NCBI RefSeq assembly: GCF_004359375.1
Contig: NZ_CP034726.1
Location: 1,178,001-1,242,000, forward strand
Direction of reading: 5' to 3'
DNA: 64,000 bases
From: Acetilactobacillus jinshanensis
GTDB lineage: Bacteria; Bacillota; Bacilli; Lactobacillales; Lactobacillaceae
Numbering within the stretch: the first letter of the stretch is position 1; each line of letters starts with the position of its first letter. The translations under genes were made by a program, and so were the position numbers. The notes under the pieces were generated by a model that was given only the letters and a program-made list of their open reading frames with translations, made no database searches and was not told the DNA's origin. This document shows positions 16,901 through 25,628 of this stretch, piece after piece.

Positions 16901-17495
16901 CTAATTCATAAGTTAAGTCACTAACTCGGGTAAAATTATTGTCAACGTGGGATAACTTATTGGCCGCGATCTCCTTTTGGGAACGGTACTTATAGATTCC
17001 AGCAACCGTTTCAATGATGAATCGACGATCGACCGGCTTACTCTTGAAAATCTGAGCGACTTTACCCTGTGAAATTATGGAAAACGATCCGTTACCGATC
17101 CCGGTGTTCATGAATAGATCCTGAATATCACGTAATCGGCATGGTTTACCGTTTAGATAATAGTTATTAGTCCCATCTCGATAAACGGTTCTAGCAATCT
17201 GCAAATCAGTATAGTTAGTATCTATAAAATGATCGCTGTTATCGAAATCAAGCGCTACTTTAGCTCGATTTAAAGCCGGGTAAGATTGAGAACCTGAAAA
17301 AATAACGTCGGTCATTCGTGAACTTCGCAGATTTTTAGCAGATTGCTCGCCTAAAGCCCAACGGATGGCTTCAATGATATTACTTTTACCACTACCGTTT
17401 GGACCGACAATCTCGGTAATCCCTGTAGGAAAGTTTATTCTCGTTTTTTTGGCAAATGATTTAAAACCAATTAATTCAACCGATTTTAATTTCAA
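13953..17495 (-). CDS. smc: chromosome segregation protein SMC
   Basis: SMC dimers with ScpA/ScpB condense the chromosome and help separate replicated origins. The 1180-residue protein has Walker A GPNGSGKSN (31-39), two long coiled-coil arms, a hinge around residues 510-670 (GILGTVANFI, then GGSVTGGHGRYRY), and C-terminal signature LLSGGERAL with Walker B CILDEAESALD. The length is normal. It lies between rnc and ftsY, as in Bacillus and lactobacilli. The arms are rich in Gln and His, in keeping with the composition of other proteins in the window. Confidence 0.97.
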   Translation of the reverse strand: MKLKSVELIGFKSFAKKTRINFPTGITEIVGPNGSGKSNIIEAIRWALGEQSAKNLRSSRMTDVIFSGSQSYPALNRAKVALDFDNSDHFIDTNYTDLQIARTVYRDGTNNYYLNGKPCRLRDIQDLFMNTGIGNGSFSIISQGKVAQIFKSKPVDRRFIIETVAGIYKYRSQKEIAANKLSHVDNNFTRVSDLTYELGKRRHNLGHEKQVAQDYLAKKHVAGHLDIDWLLVISKQVNQKCKVIQKHAQGTTKRFNQFQQLESQLQDKNNNMNQRLAQLTKHYDHTQEAILNRSRQLDVLSNQKSLSQQKVSFWRHRIEHSKTDVRKIKQTIDALNSKHLKLKQSHRHFSQKATALTKQLNDLKPKRMPQSTGHLRDKITQFRNQYIDLVKRSANIQSQIQNQHQNYHENQVRANHLKAQLKNGKQLIAKSRQQLIETNKTLIHLKQQIARETKQIETLQNELSQVSQRLRVIKNSYDHDIRKQQSIRIRSHGLKRINDQHSNLYNGTRNLLAHQDRFNGILGTVANFIKVPDQYIQAIETTLRSQLQQIIVDSTLTARNIVKFMSVNHLGRVTLLPINEISKRWINPSIIDQCRQIYGFINVAANLVQMPDQFNAVKLHLLGNVLVSKDISSAVQISHAVHRRYRVVTLDGNVVNAGGSVTGGHGRYRYHGLLSQKAKIDHYQKLLKDLNSIVNREKDKGLQVSKQLSQVQQTLKAKQAHLNKDQQRYAVQKNVEERLSDELRNYQTILDQRKQIIDNPDGTDDSIQKFKRTQNQIKASLKVNHQKLIDVQKKVDKQSSVANEYDQKYQRQHESLIKIQSHAEQLSHDLKANSVQLSEAKHNLAQAKKDISQFTQDIKHQSQQVKSNGNLMALSKQIDKLNNQKTHYHELIIKDKNSLYKVKSRLSSLQNQLLDLRSRLNQYRLTSQEAEKKAHEVNGVLYRKYQIDVTKDNVAKPTMTLNQISSKLFRAQKALQEIGPVNVNAIKQFQKIDRRYQFFTKQINDLVTAKHQLMTTMNQMDSKIKVRFKDTFDKINAAFKVTYSQIFKGGRAKLELIDPKHLLTTGVNIMAQPPGKRYRNMELLSGGERALTAIALLFAILKIKPAPFCILDEAESALDAVNIDRFGDYMQKLKSKTQFIVITHRKTTMLYADNLYGVTMQNSGVSKIISVNLRKAKTEG

Positions 17496-17532
17496 GAATT
17501 CAGCCTCTTACTTATGAGATTAATAGCGTTAA

Positions 17533-18231
17533 TTAGTTATTTTTATCGATGACTTCTAGAGCTTTTTTAGCGGCGTGCTGTTCAGCATTCTTCTTGGAAT
17601 GACCAACGCCAATCCCTAACTGTTTATTATTAATCGTAACGGACACCTTAAACTTACGTTTATTATCAGGACCGTTAGCATCTAAGACATGATACTGAAT
17701 CTTTACGGGACCGTGTTCCTGAACGCGTTCCTGTAAGTCAGTCTTATGGTCAAAATATTCATCGAACCATCCCTGACCAAGTTTAGGAAAGATAACCTGA
17801 TTACAAAAACGGACGACGGGTTTCATGCCTTGATCGATATAAACAGCCGCAATGAAGGATTCAAAGATATCACAAAGTAACTTAACTCGGTTACGGGCAT
17901 GGGCCTTTTCTTCACCTTTACCCAACAGAATGTGCTTATCAAAATGGCATTCCTTAGCTAACTTACTAAAGCTCTGTCGATCAACCATTGCAGCACGCAG
18001 ACGAGTCAAACGACCTTCAGGAAGCGTTGGATAGTGCTTAAAAATGTAAGTTGAAACCACTAATTCGTAAACGGCATCACCTAAAAATTCTAATCGCTGA
18101 TAATATTTTAAATGACGGCCAGGATGTTCATTAACGTATGAAGCTTGCGTAAAAGCTGCGTCCAATAACGCTTCATTATGAAAACGGATCCCAAATTTAT
18201 TAGCTAAATAATTATCGAATTCTGTCGACAA
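17533..18231 (-). CDS. rnc: ribonuclease III
   Basis: RNase III cuts double-stranded RNA and matures rRNA precursors. The 232-residue protein has the signature RLEFLGDAVYELVVS (46-60) with catalytic acidic residues E48 and D52, a second acidic patch near D122/E125 (LLCDIFESF), and a C-terminal dsRNA-binding domain starting at LQERVQEHG. The start is a TTG at 18231, with GGGAGG 8 nt upstream; no ATG gives the full N-terminus. It lies between acpP and smc, in the classical order. Confidence 0.96.
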   Translation of the reverse strand: MSTEFDNYLANKFGIRFHNEALLDAAFTQASYVNEHPGRHLKYYQRLEFLGDAVYELVVSTYIFKHYPTLPEGRLTRLRAAMVDRQSFSKLAKECHFDKHILLGKGEEKAHARNRVKLLCDIFESFIAAVYIDQGMKPVVRFCNQVIFPKLGQGWFDEYFDHKTDLQERVQEHGPVKIQYHVLDANGPDNKRKFKVSVTINNKQLGIGVGHSKKNAEQHAAKKALEVIDKNN

Positions 18232-18251
18232 AATATTGACCTCCCTTAAAC

Positions 18252-18278
18252 AAAAGGCGATTACTTAACAGTAATCAC
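18252..18278 (-). terminator. weak terminator or attenuator between acpP and rnc
   Basis: Minus strand hairpin GTGATTAC, loop TGTTAA, GTAATCGC (8 bp with one G-U pair), then CTTTTG. The short T-run suggests partial termination that could keep RNase III expression lower than that of acyl carrier protein. Confidence 0.45.
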
Positions 18279-18285
18279 TTATTTA

Positions 18286-18531
18286 TTAATTCTGGTGATG
18301 TGCTGAAATGTAATTGACAACGTCATCAACCGTTTGTAACTTTTGAGCTTCTGTATCAGGTATTTTAGCGTTAAATTTATTTTCTAAACTCATAACGACT
18401 TCAATTAAATCAATGGAGTCAGCATCTAAGTCGTTCTTAAAATTTAACGAACCTTTAATCTTACTCTGATCAATGTCGAACTGCTTGGCAATTACAGCGG
18501 CAACCTGATTAAAAATAGTCTTTTTATCCAT
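18286..18531 (-). CDS. acpP: acyl carrier protein
   Basis: An 81-residue acidic ACP. Phosphopantetheine attaches to S39 in LDADSIDLIE, a normal 4'-phosphopantetheinyl motif (family consensus DSL; here DSI). It carries acyl groups for PlsX and fatty acid synthesis. It lies 43 bp downstream of plsX and upstream of rnc. The fabD and fabG genes that separate plsX and acpP in Bacillus are absent here, as in many lactobacilli where the fab genes sit elsewhere. Confidence 0.93.
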   Translation of the reverse strand: MDKKTIFNQVAAVIAKQFDIDQSKIKGSLNFKNDLDADSIDLIEVVMSLENKFNAKIPDTEAQKLQTVDDVVNYISAHHQN

Positions 18532-18574
18532 TTAAATTCCCTCGTTTCATAAAACCGATTTTATTATAACAAAA

Positions 18575-19612
18575 TTAATAATTCTGGGCGCGTTTCTTAA
18601 TATCGCTCATTTCTTTAGCATGAGCGTTGAAGTAGTTAACAATATCATCCGTCGTCTGCGACTTGATCATGGTTCTAATCTGACCAACGGTATTAACAAC
18701 TACTGGAGACTTAGTATTACCATGCATCTTAACGTATGGTGCGTTAACACCTAACAGAACGGCGCCACCATATTTAGAATAATCTAATTTATTACCAATC
18801 TTATGAAAAGTTGGCTTTAACATCAAGGCACCCAATTTAGCACCAATCCCACTGCTTAAAATACAGTGTTTAATGTAGTAAATTAATGATAACGCGGTGC
18901 CTTCCATCCCTTTAAGGACGGCGTTACCAGAAAAGCCATCGGCGATCACAACATCTGCGACATCATTTAATAATTCTCGAGATTCAATGTTCCCGATAAA
19001 GTTTAAATCTTTGGTGTGTGATAATAACTGATAATCAGTCTTATGTAAGGAATCACCTTTATCTGCTTCGGTCCCATTATTTAACAGACCGATTCGGGGA
19101 TTATCAATACCCAAGACCTTCTGAGCATAGTACTTACCCATAAAAGCATACTGATAAAGGTTAAATGGTTTTGATTCAGCATTGGCACCAACATCTAACA
19201 TAACGAAACGGTCGTGCTTACCTTTAACCGTCGGTAAAGCAACGGTAAATGCTGGACGGGCAATTCCTTTAATCCGGCCCACAATAAATAATCCGGATGC
19301 CAAGATCGCACCGGAATTACCAGCGGATAAGAAGGCATCAGCCTTGCCGTCCTTTACGGCTTGAGCGGCCATGTCCATACTGGAATGACGTTTAGTCAAT
19401 ACCGAACGAACGGGTTCGTCGCCCATCTTAATGAATTGATCGGCTTGAACTAGCTTAATTCGAGTTGGGTTCTTTATCATCGGTTTAATTTTATCTACGG
19501 GCCCGTATAATAAGAATTCAACATCAGAATACTTATCTCGAGCAATTTCAATTCCCTTAATGATTTCACTAGGGGCATAGTCACCGCCTAATGCATCGAC
19601 TGCAATTTTCAA
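18575..19612 (-). CDS. plsX: phosphate acyltransferase PlsX
   Basis: PlsX makes acyl-phosphate from acyl-ACP and phosphate, the donor for PlsY in phospholipid synthesis. The 345-residue product starts MKIAVDALGGDYAPSEIIKG and contains GNSGAIL, LDVGANAE, NNGTEADKG and VIADGFSGNAVLKGMEG, all typical. The start is a TTG at 19612 preceded by AAGGAG about 10 nt away. It lies downstream of recG (37 bp) and upstream of acpP. FakA in the same region supplies acyl-phosphate by the alternative route from exogenous fatty acids. Confidence 0.96.
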   Translation of the reverse strand: MKIAVDALGGDYAPSEIIKGIEIARDKYSDVEFLLYGPVDKIKPMIKNPTRIKLVQADQFIKMGDEPVRSVLTKRHSSMDMAAQAVKDGKADAFLSAGNSGAILASGLFIVGRIKGIARPAFTVALPTVKGKHDRFVMLDVGANAESKPFNLYQYAFMGKYYAQKVLGIDNPRIGLLNNGTEADKGDSLHKTDYQLLSHTKDLNFIGNIESRELLNDVADVVIADGFSGNAVLKGMEGTALSLIYYIKHCILSSGIGAKLGALMLKPTFHKIGNKLDYSKYGGAVLLGVNAPYVKMHGNTKSPVVVNTVGQIRTMIKSQTTDDIVNYFNAHAKEMSDIKKRAQNY

Positions 19613-19649
19613 TGTAAAGGTTCTCCTTATCTATGTTTGCTTTTATTAT

Positions 19650-21668
19650 TCAATCAAAAACGGTTGTGGTTCGACCCATTCGTAAACGACGAACCAACTC
19701 TCGATTAATTGGCTGTTTTTGCCAATTTTTCACACTGACGATCTTAATGGCTTCCTGCTGGGCACAGCTTAATATCACTTCATCAGCAATTGGATCAGCG
19801 ACCTTAAATTGTGGGATCCCGGACTGTTCCTTACCCAGAACTTGACCAGGACCCCTCAATTTCAAATCTTCTTGCGAAACAAGAAAGCCGTTATTAGTTC
19901 GTTCCATTACGGACATTCGCTTTTTACCGGTTTCACTTTTTGGATCAGCCACTAATAAACAATATGCTTGTTTACTGCTTCGACCCACTCGACCCCGTAA
20001 TTGATGCAATTGCGATAGGCCAAAATTATCCGCATTAAAGATGATCATCATATTAGCGTTGGCAACATCAACACCAACTTCAATCACGGTCGTTGACACT
20101 AAGACTTGATATTTATTAGCTTCAAAATCTCGCATGATCTGATTCTTTTGATCATCCTTCATTTGACCATTTAATAGGCCAACGTTAAATTCAGGAGCTA
20201 AGTACTCCTTAAATTTCTTGTAAATCGTTTCAGCATCCGCCATTGACACCGCCTCTGAAGGTTTAATTAACGGCGCAACAATATAAATCTGCTGATGAGA
20301 TGCCAGAAAATGCTTAATAAACGGTAAAACGTTCGGAAATTGTTTTGAACGAATCCACCGGGTCTCAATTGGTTTTCGGCCCTTTGGTAACTGATCAATG
20401 ATTGAAACATCCATATCGCCATAAGCCGTTAATGCTAAGGTTCGTGGAATCGGCGTCGCAGTCATTGCCAGAACGTTAGGATTATGCCCTTTTTTGCGCA
20501 AAGCTTCACGCTGAGCAACACCAAAACGATGTTGTTCATCAATTACCGCCAAGCCCAAACGATGATATTTGACGCCCTTTTGAATCAGAGCGTGAGTTCC
20601 AATCACCAAATCAATTTGACCATTAGCGAGTCGTGGCAATAATTCCCTTCGGGCAGCTGGTTTAGTATCACCAGTCAATAAGGCAATGTTAATTCCCAGA
20701 CCTTGAAAGACTTTAACAAAATTATTAGCATGTTGTTCAGCTAAAATTTCGGTTGGCGCCATTAAAGCCGCTTGATAACCAGCAGTAATTGTAGCATAAA
20801 TTGCAATTGCTGCAACAATCGTTTTACCACTACCAACGTCACCCTGGAGTAATCGGTTCATCTGAACCGGCCGTGATAAGTCATGATCAATTTCACCAAT
20901 GACTTTTCTTTGAGCGGCCGTTAACTGATATGGCAATCGGTTAATGAAAGTACCGATTTTATCAGCTTGGTAATGGATCTGAACGCCACGGTGTCGATCT
21001 TCAATTTGTTTCATGACCTGTAAACGCATTTCAAAAAGGAAAAATTCGTTAAATTTTGCAGTTCGTCTTGCAAGTTGTTCAGCGCGACGATCCTTAGGAA
21101 AATGCATATCATGGATCATCGTCTGCTCAGTCTCCAGCCGATAATGATGCTGAATTAACGGGGGTACATAGGTTTTAATCAGATTATGATATTCACCGTA
21201 TGCTTCCTTGATCAAACGTTTAATAGTCGCCTGTCGAACTTCTTTACTGGCGGGGTAAACTACCGTTGAATTTATTCGGGGGCTTTTTACTGATTGACTG
21301 AATTTATCAAAATAGCCACTAATTAAAATCGTTTGCTGCGGATGAACCCGTTTCTTGACCCACGGTTGATTAAAAAAAGTAACTTTAATCGGATTATTAC
21401 CAATTACCACGCTAAAATTAACCCGGCTTTTACGGTAACCATAAAATACTAGTGTTGGATTGGTAGCGATTCCTTTTAAAGTTACTCTTTGTTTATTCTT
21501 AAGTCCAGATAACTGTTCCGGAGACGTTACAACGTCAGAACTATAAAGTCGTCTTGGAAAATAAGTCAGTAAATCCTGAATCGAATTAATCCCTAAATGG
21601 GCTAGATCCTTTTGACGCCTTGCCCCAACACCTTTTAGTGCAGAAACTGAATCACTCAATTTTTTCAT
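19650..21668 (-). CDS. recG: ATP-dependent DNA helicase RecG
   Basis: RecG reverses stalled replication forks and moves Holliday junctions. The 672-residue protein has an N-terminal OB/wedge domain and a superfamily 2 helicase core: Walker A LLQGDVGSGKT, motif II VIDEQHRFGV, ALAMTATPIPRTLALT, and the C-terminal LRGRVGRSSKQAYC. The length is normal. It is 46 bp after fakA and 37 bp before plsX. Ribosome binding site GGAGTGA lies before the ATG at 21668. Confidence 0.97.
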   Translation of the reverse strand: MKKLSDSVSALKGVGARRQKDLAHLGINSIQDLLTYFPRRLYSSDVVTSPEQLSGLKNKQRVTLKGIATNPTLVFYGYRKSRVNFSVVIGNNPIKVTFFNQPWVKKRVHPQQTILISGYFDKFSQSVKSPRINSTVVYPASKEVRQATIKRLIKEAYGEYHNLIKTYVPPLIQHHYRLETEQTMIHDMHFPKDRRAEQLARRTAKFNEFFLFEMRLQVMKQIEDRHRGVQIHYQADKIGTFINRLPYQLTAAQRKVIGEIDHDLSRPVQMNRLLQGDVGSGKTIVAAIAIYATITAGYQAALMAPTEILAEQHANNFVKVFQGLGINIALLTGDTKPAARRELLPRLANGQIDLVIGTHALIQKGVKYHRLGLAVIDEQHRFGVAQREALRKKGHNPNVLAMTATPIPRTLALTAYGDMDVSIIDQLPKGRKPIETRWIRSKQFPNVLPFIKHFLASHQQIYIVAPLIKPSEAVSMADAETIYKKFKEYLAPEFNVGLLNGQMKDDQKNQIMRDFEANKYQVLVSTTVIEVGVDVANANMMIIFNADNFGLSQLHQLRGRVGRSSKQAYCLLVADPKSETGKKRMSVMERTNNGFLVSQEDLKLRGPGQVLGKEQSGIPQFKVADPIADEVILSCAQQEAIKIVSVKNWQKQPINRELVRRLRMGRTTTVFD

Positions 21669-21714
21669 GCGGATTCACTCCTTAATCATTAGGTAAAGCA
21701 TCAATTAATTAAGA

Positions 21715-23442
21715 TTATTCAACCGAAATTAGGAATGGATAAACGGGTTGATCACCCTCGTGGACTTCCACTTCTAAATCAGAATCAAGTTTTTTAACGG
21801 CCTTTTCGACCTGGCTAGCAGCTCTCTTGTTAGTGTCCTTACCATAGATAATGGTGACGACTTCACTCATATCGTCTAACATAGATTTAACCATTTTGAC
21901 GGTCGCTTTAGTCATATCTGAATCAGTAACGGTAATCTTACCATCGACGATCCCAATGTACTGACCCTTCTTAACGTTAACGTTATCGATGGTCGAATCT
22001 CTAGTGGCGTAAGTAACCTCACCACTTTTGGCTTCGTCCAGGTTATCATTCATTTCAGCTTCGTTATCTTTCAGAGAAGCGTTTGGATCATAGCCTAACA
22101 TTACGGCCATCCCTTGATTAACGGTCTTACAATGAATAACAGCCACCGGCTTCTTAGATACTTTAGCGGCAGCTTTAGCTGACATATAAATATTACCGTT
22201 ATTTGGTAAGATAATGATCTGTTTAGCATTACATCGTTTAATAACGTCCAAGATATCTTGAGTACTTGGGTTCATGGTCTGACCGCCGCTTACGAAATCA
22301 GTAACACCTAAGCTCTTAAAGAGAACTTTAAGACCGTGGCCACTTACAACGGCAATTACAGCGGTCTTCTTTGGCTTTTCTTCTTTAGCTAATTTCTCTT
22401 TGGCGTCAGTCTGGACTTCTTTATCATGATCGATAATATCTTCCTGCTGGAGACGCATGTTATCGACTTTAACTTTCGTTAAATCACCGAAATGCTGGCC
22501 CCATGCCAAGACTTTTCCAGGATGTTCAGTATGAACGTGAACCTTTACGACTTCATCATCATTGACAACTAGTAAGGAATCCCCTAATTTAGCTAGATGA
22601 TCATAAAACGGTTTGTATTCAAATTTACGGTCAACTTCTTTGCCACGGCCGAAACGGACCGTCATCTGAGTACAATAACCATATTTTATATCAGCGGGGT
22701 TCAACTTACTTTGAGCACTCTTATGATGGGCGGCATTAATCATCTGGGTCATATCAGATGTCGTCAAATTACCACGATCATCCTTAACGGATTTACCATG
22801 AATAACGGCATTGAAGGCTTTCAAGACCAGAACGAGGCCCTGGCCACCAGAATCAACGACGCCAACTTTTTTCAGAACTGGTAATAAATAAGGAGTCTTC
22901 TTTAAAGCTTTATTAGCACCTTTGTAGATTGCATCAAAGATCGTTGGTAAATCAGAATGGCTCTTAATGGTATCTAAGCCAGCTTGAGCAGCCATTCTAA
23001 TAACGGTTAAAATCGTTCCTTCGGTTGGGTTCATCACGGCTTTGTAAGCAGCTTTAGCACTGTAAGCAAAAGCATCAACTACATCTTGAGCTGATAACGT
23101 TTGCTTATTCTGGACAGACTTATAAAAGCCACGGAAAATTTGGGACAAAATAACACCCGAATTGCCTCGAGCACCCATTAATAAGCCTTTAGCAAGCGAG
23201 CCGGATAATTGGCCAACTGATTGAGTTGAATCCTGTGATACGTATTTTTCGCCGCTTGCCATCGACATCTTCATGTTGGTTCCGGTATCACCATCAGGTA
23301 CTGGAAAGACGTTCAATGAATTGATAAATTTAGCGTTGTGATCCAACTCAATTGCTGCAGCTTGAACCATTTTGCTAAATAAATCCACGTTAATCTCTTG
23401 AGCTGACACTACAGTCGCTTCTTTCTTAGATTGCGTTTTCAT
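21715..23442 (-). CDS. fakA: fatty acid kinase FakA (DAK1/DegV-like, YloV)
   Basis: FakA phosphorylates fatty acids presented by FakB proteins, giving acyl-phosphates for PlsX/PlsY. The 575-residue product has the DAK phosphatase-like ATP-binding domain with NVFPVPDGDTGTNM (metal-binding aspartates), MGARGNSGVILSQIFRGF, and a C-terminal region with IILPNNGNIYMSAKAAA and the final HEGDQPVYPFLISVE. No fakB is in the window. It overlaps the Asp23 gene by 4 bp, a conserved pair in Firmicutes. Confidence 0.92.
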   Translation of the reverse strand: MKTQSKKEATVVSAQEINVDLFSKMVQAAAIELDHNAKFINSLNVFPVPDGDTGTNMKMSMASGEKYVSQDSTQSVGQLSGSLAKGLLMGARGNSGVILSQIFRGFYKSVQNKQTLSAQDVVDAFAYSAKAAYKAVMNPTEGTILTVIRMAAQAGLDTIKSHSDLPTIFDAIYKGANKALKKTPYLLPVLKKVGVVDSGGQGLVLVLKAFNAVIHGKSVKDDRGNLTTSDMTQMINAAHHKSAQSKLNPADIKYGYCTQMTVRFGRGKEVDRKFEYKPFYDHLAKLGDSLLVVNDDEVVKVHVHTEHPGKVLAWGQHFGDLTKVKVDNMRLQQEDIIDHDKEVQTDAKEKLAKEEKPKKTAVIAVVSGHGLKVLFKSLGVTDFVSGGQTMNPSTQDILDVIKRCNAKQIIILPNNGNIYMSAKAAAKVSKKPVAVIHCKTVNQGMAVMLGYDPNASLKDNEAEMNDNLDEAKSGEVTYATRDSTIDNVNVKKGQYIGIVDGKITVTDSDMTKATVKMVKSMLDDMSEVVTIIYGKDTNKRAASQVEKAVKKLDSDLEVEVHEGDQPVYPFLISVE

Positions 23443-23798
23443 TCGTTTACTTGAACTCCTTGTACAATCACATTAATTGCCTTAGGCGTTAAGCCCAGCA
23501 TTTCTTTTAAGTTATATTTTGCTTTAGCTTGAACGTTCTTGGATACTTCGGAGATCTTAGTTCCATAACTAACGATGATGTTAATATCGATTGAGATCCC
23601 GTCTTTATCCTGATGAACTTCGATTCCACGTGAGTAATCATCACGACGTAAAATGACGTTAACGTTATCACGGAGCTGATTTTGACTAGCCATCCCAACA
23701 ACACCGTAATTATCAGTGGCAGCACCACCAACTACGGTTGCAATGACTTTTTTGTTAAGATCAATCGTTCCGTAACTGTCTTTCATTTTAACTGTCAT
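23439..23798 (-). CDS. Asp23/Gls24 family protein (YloU-like)
   Basis: A 119-residue Asp23/Gls24 protein. The family has a GVVGMASQNQL segment, DYSRGIEV and a beta-rich core ending in NVIVQGVQVNE. Such proteins relate to envelope stress and fatty acid metabolism; the precise role is not known. It overlaps the following fakA by 4 bp, so translation is coupled. An extended -10 promoter lies 40 bp upstream, back-to-back with the promoter of rpmB. Confidence 0.9.
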   Translation of the reverse strand: MTVKMKDSYGTIDLNKKVIATVVGGAATDNYGVVGMASQNQLRDNVNVILRRDDYSRGIEVHQDKDGISIDINIIVSYGTKISEVSKNVQAKAKYNLKEMLGLTPKAINVIVQGVQVNE

Positions 23799-23838
23799 TA
23801 TTACATCTCCTTAAATATGATTTATTACCGATAATTAA

Positions 23839-23847
23839 ATTATACCA
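23839..23847 (-). promoter_or_regulatory. extended -10 promoter for asp23-fakA-recG
   Basis: Minus strand TGGTATAAT, a perfect -10 hexamer with the TG extension. The -35 region (TAGATA, 17 bp upstream) is poor, as expected for an extended -10 promoter. Confidence 0.65.
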
Positions 23848-23932
23848 TATCCGGTATTCTTTATCTATTTAGGTCGGATCAGCACCCATTCTATAACGTT
23901 ATTGGCTGTCAAGTTAAAATACTTGATAGGGA

Positions 23933-23961
23933 TTGATTTAGACCCGTTAATATGCTATGTT
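23933..23961 (+). promoter_or_regulatory. promoter of rpmB
   Basis: TTGATT at 23933-23938, a 17-bp spacer, and TATGTT at 23956-23961 preceded by TGC (extended -10). It is divergent from the asp23-fakA promoter about 90 bp away. Confidence 0.65.
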
Positions 23962-24015
23962 AATAAAGTGTAATTAAATATCTCGGACTCGTTCCACAAA
24001 CAAGGAGGCAAAACT

Positions 24016-24201
24016 ATGGCTAAAGATTTCTTTAATGGTAAGCATACTCAGTTCGGTAACACCCGTTCCCATGCTTTAAACCATTCTCGTCGTTCCTGGA
24101 AGCCTAATTTACACAAAGTTAGGGTTCTTGTTAACGGTAAGCCTAAGAAAGTTTGGGTTAGTGCTCGTACCTTAAAATCTGGTAAGATCAAGCGCGTATA
24201 A
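24016..24201 (+). CDS. rpmB: 50S ribosomal protein L28
   Basis: A 61-residue L28 ([31 protein letters not shown]...). It lacks the zinc-binding cysteines that some L28 paralogues carry, so it is the zinc-independent form. The ribosome binding site AAGGAGG lies 7-8 nt before the ATG. It is one of four plus-strand genes, divergent from asp23-fakA as in other lactobacilli, with its own promoter and terminator. Confidence 0.97.
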   Translation: MAKDFFNGKHTQFGNTRSHALNHSRRSWKPNLHKVRVLVNGKPKKVWVSARTLKSGKIKRV

Positions 24202-24225
24202 TTCAAAATAAAATTATTCAGTCAG

Positions 24226-24260
24226 GATCGATTTATAAGCTTTATAATCGGTCTTTTTTT
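24226..24260 (+). terminator. terminator of rpmB
   Basis: Plus strand GATCGATTTATAA, short loop, TTTATAATCGGTC with one bulge, followed by seven T. Confidence 0.75.
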
Positions 24261-24266
24261 ATACAG

Positions 24267-24300
24267 AAAAAGCGAAGTTAAAAATATTAACTTCGCTTTT
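24267..24300 (-). terminator. terminator after thiN
   Basis: Perfect inverted repeat AAAAGCGAAGTTAA / TTAACTTCGCTTTT around a short AT loop, between the convergent rpmB and thiN genes. It can end transcription from either side. Confidence 0.85.
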
Positions 24301-24316
24301 AATTTTATTTAATTCT

Positions 24317-24961
24317 TTAATCTTTACTCTGAATGACACACATAATATTCTGATCAAAACTGAATTTAGCATAATCACCAATAAATTCGTTACTGGAGTA
24401 AGATCTCGGAAAGCCAATCCAATGATGATCAAGCGGATATTCAACATGTGATAAGGAAACGTGCATCCCACCTAACGGAACGAATGCCAAATATTTTTTA
24501 TCAGGTTCCTTATGAATTAAATGTTTACCTGGCAAGTAAAAACCAATTGAATTCTTATCATCAATTAATTTTACCCGTTCGGCATACTTGCGAAATCGGG
24601 GCTCTAAGACCATAAATAGATTCGAAAGAAAGTGGTCAATCCGACCACCAGTCGCTCCGTAGATCCGAATTATCTGGGGATCATAATCACGAATTGCACA
24701 CATCAACAATAATTCCGTGTCCGTAAAATCCTTACGAGCAGGAAATGTACGAACGTCTTTAACGTGCTGCTTAACAACCTTTAATTCATCGGTGGACATT
24801 GAGTCGAAATCACCAATCGCAACCGTCGGGTTAATACCTAATTTAATCAACCGTAAATTACCACGATCGGCACCGATCCATGGGCCCTTAATCTGACCTT
24901 TTTTTAAGGCTTCAGGCCATTCAGCAGTTGGACCACCGACCAATAAATTAATAACCTTCAT
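24317..24961 (-). CDS. thiN: thiamine diphosphokinase
   Basis: ThiN transfers pyrophosphate from ATP to thiamine to give thiamine diphosphate, the cofactor of phosphoketolase, which heterofermentative lactobacilli need. The 214-residue protein has WIGADRGNLRLIKLGINPTVAIGDFDSM, the ATP/metal site DFTDTELLL and GATGGRIDHFLSNL with the thiamine-binding region. It overlaps the end of rpe by one base. Only the salvage kinase is present, so thiamine is presumably imported. Confidence 0.94.
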   Translation of the reverse strand: MKVINLLVGGPTAEWPEALKKGQIKGPWIGADRGNLRLIKLGINPTVAIGDFDSMSTDELKVVKQHVKDVRTFPARKDFTDTELLLMCAIRDYDPQIIRIYGATGGRIDHFLSNLFMVLEPRFRKYAERVKLIDDKNSIGFYLPGKHLIHKEPDKKYLAFVPLGGMHVSLSHVEYPLDHHWIGFPRSYSSNEFIGDYAKFSFDQNIMCVIQSKD

Positions 24962-25611
24962 TATTTAGTGGCCTGTTTAATGGAACGAACCTGTGCTGCA
25001 GGGTCAGGGTTATCAAAGACGAATGATCCAGCAACCGCAACGTCAGTTCCTGCTTTATACGCACTCTTAACGGTATGGTTATTAACGCCACCGTCAATTT
25101 CAATGTCGTACTTATAACCGTACTTCTTACGTAAATCACTTAATTCCTGGATCTTATTAACCATTTCAGGAATAAACTTCTGGCCACCAAAACCAGGGTT
25201 AACAGTCATAACTAAGACTTGATCAGCTAAGTAAAGGACTGGACGAATGGATTCAACACTGGTCCCAGGATTAATAACGACCCCTGCTTTACAACCGGCT
25301 TTATGAATCATCTGTAAAGCACGGTGAATATGTGGTGTAGCTTCCTTATGGACGTCGATAATGTCGGCACCGGCATCAGCAAGCGGCTTAACAAAACGTT
25401 CTGGGTTTTCGACCATCATGTGAATATCTAACTTCAGGTTAGTGATCGGACGAATGGCTTTGACCCAACCCGGACCGTAGGCAATTGACGGTACAAACTG
25501 ACCGTCCATAATGTCGATGTGAATCGCATCGGCTGAATGTTCAATTTTCTTAATACTAGCTTCTAAATTAACGTAATCAGCACTTAAAATTGATGGTGCA
25601 ACTTTAATCAT
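24961..25611 (-). CDS. rpe: ribulose-phosphate 3-epimerase
   Basis: Interconverts ribulose 5-phosphate and xylulose 5-phosphate, just before phosphoketolase in the heterolactic pathway. The 216-residue TIM barrel has HIDIMDGQFVPSIAYG with metal ligands, LDIHMMVENPE, VMTVNPGFGGQKF and the final phosphate-binding AGSFVF. The length is normal. It is 17 bp after rsgA, with GGGGGATGT as ribosome binding site, and overlaps thiN by one base, so rsgA-rpe-thiN form one unit. Confidence 0.97.
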   Translation of the reverse strand: MIKVAPSILSADYVNLEASIKKIEHSADAIHIDIMDGQFVPSIAYGPGWVKAIRPITNLKLDIHMMVENPERFVKPLADAGADIIDVHKEATPHIHRALQMIHKAGCKAGVVINPGTSVESIRPVLYLADQVLVMTVNPGFGGQKFIPEMVNKIQELSDLRKKYGYKYDIEIDGGVNNHTVKSAYKAGTDVAVAGSFVFDNPDPAAQVRSIKQATK

Positions 25612-25628
25612 GCTTACATCCCCCTAAA

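Noticed and set aside
24259-24471. 70-codon minus-strand frame within thiN
   Set aside because: It overlaps thiN in another frame and runs through the bidirectional terminator; no family features.
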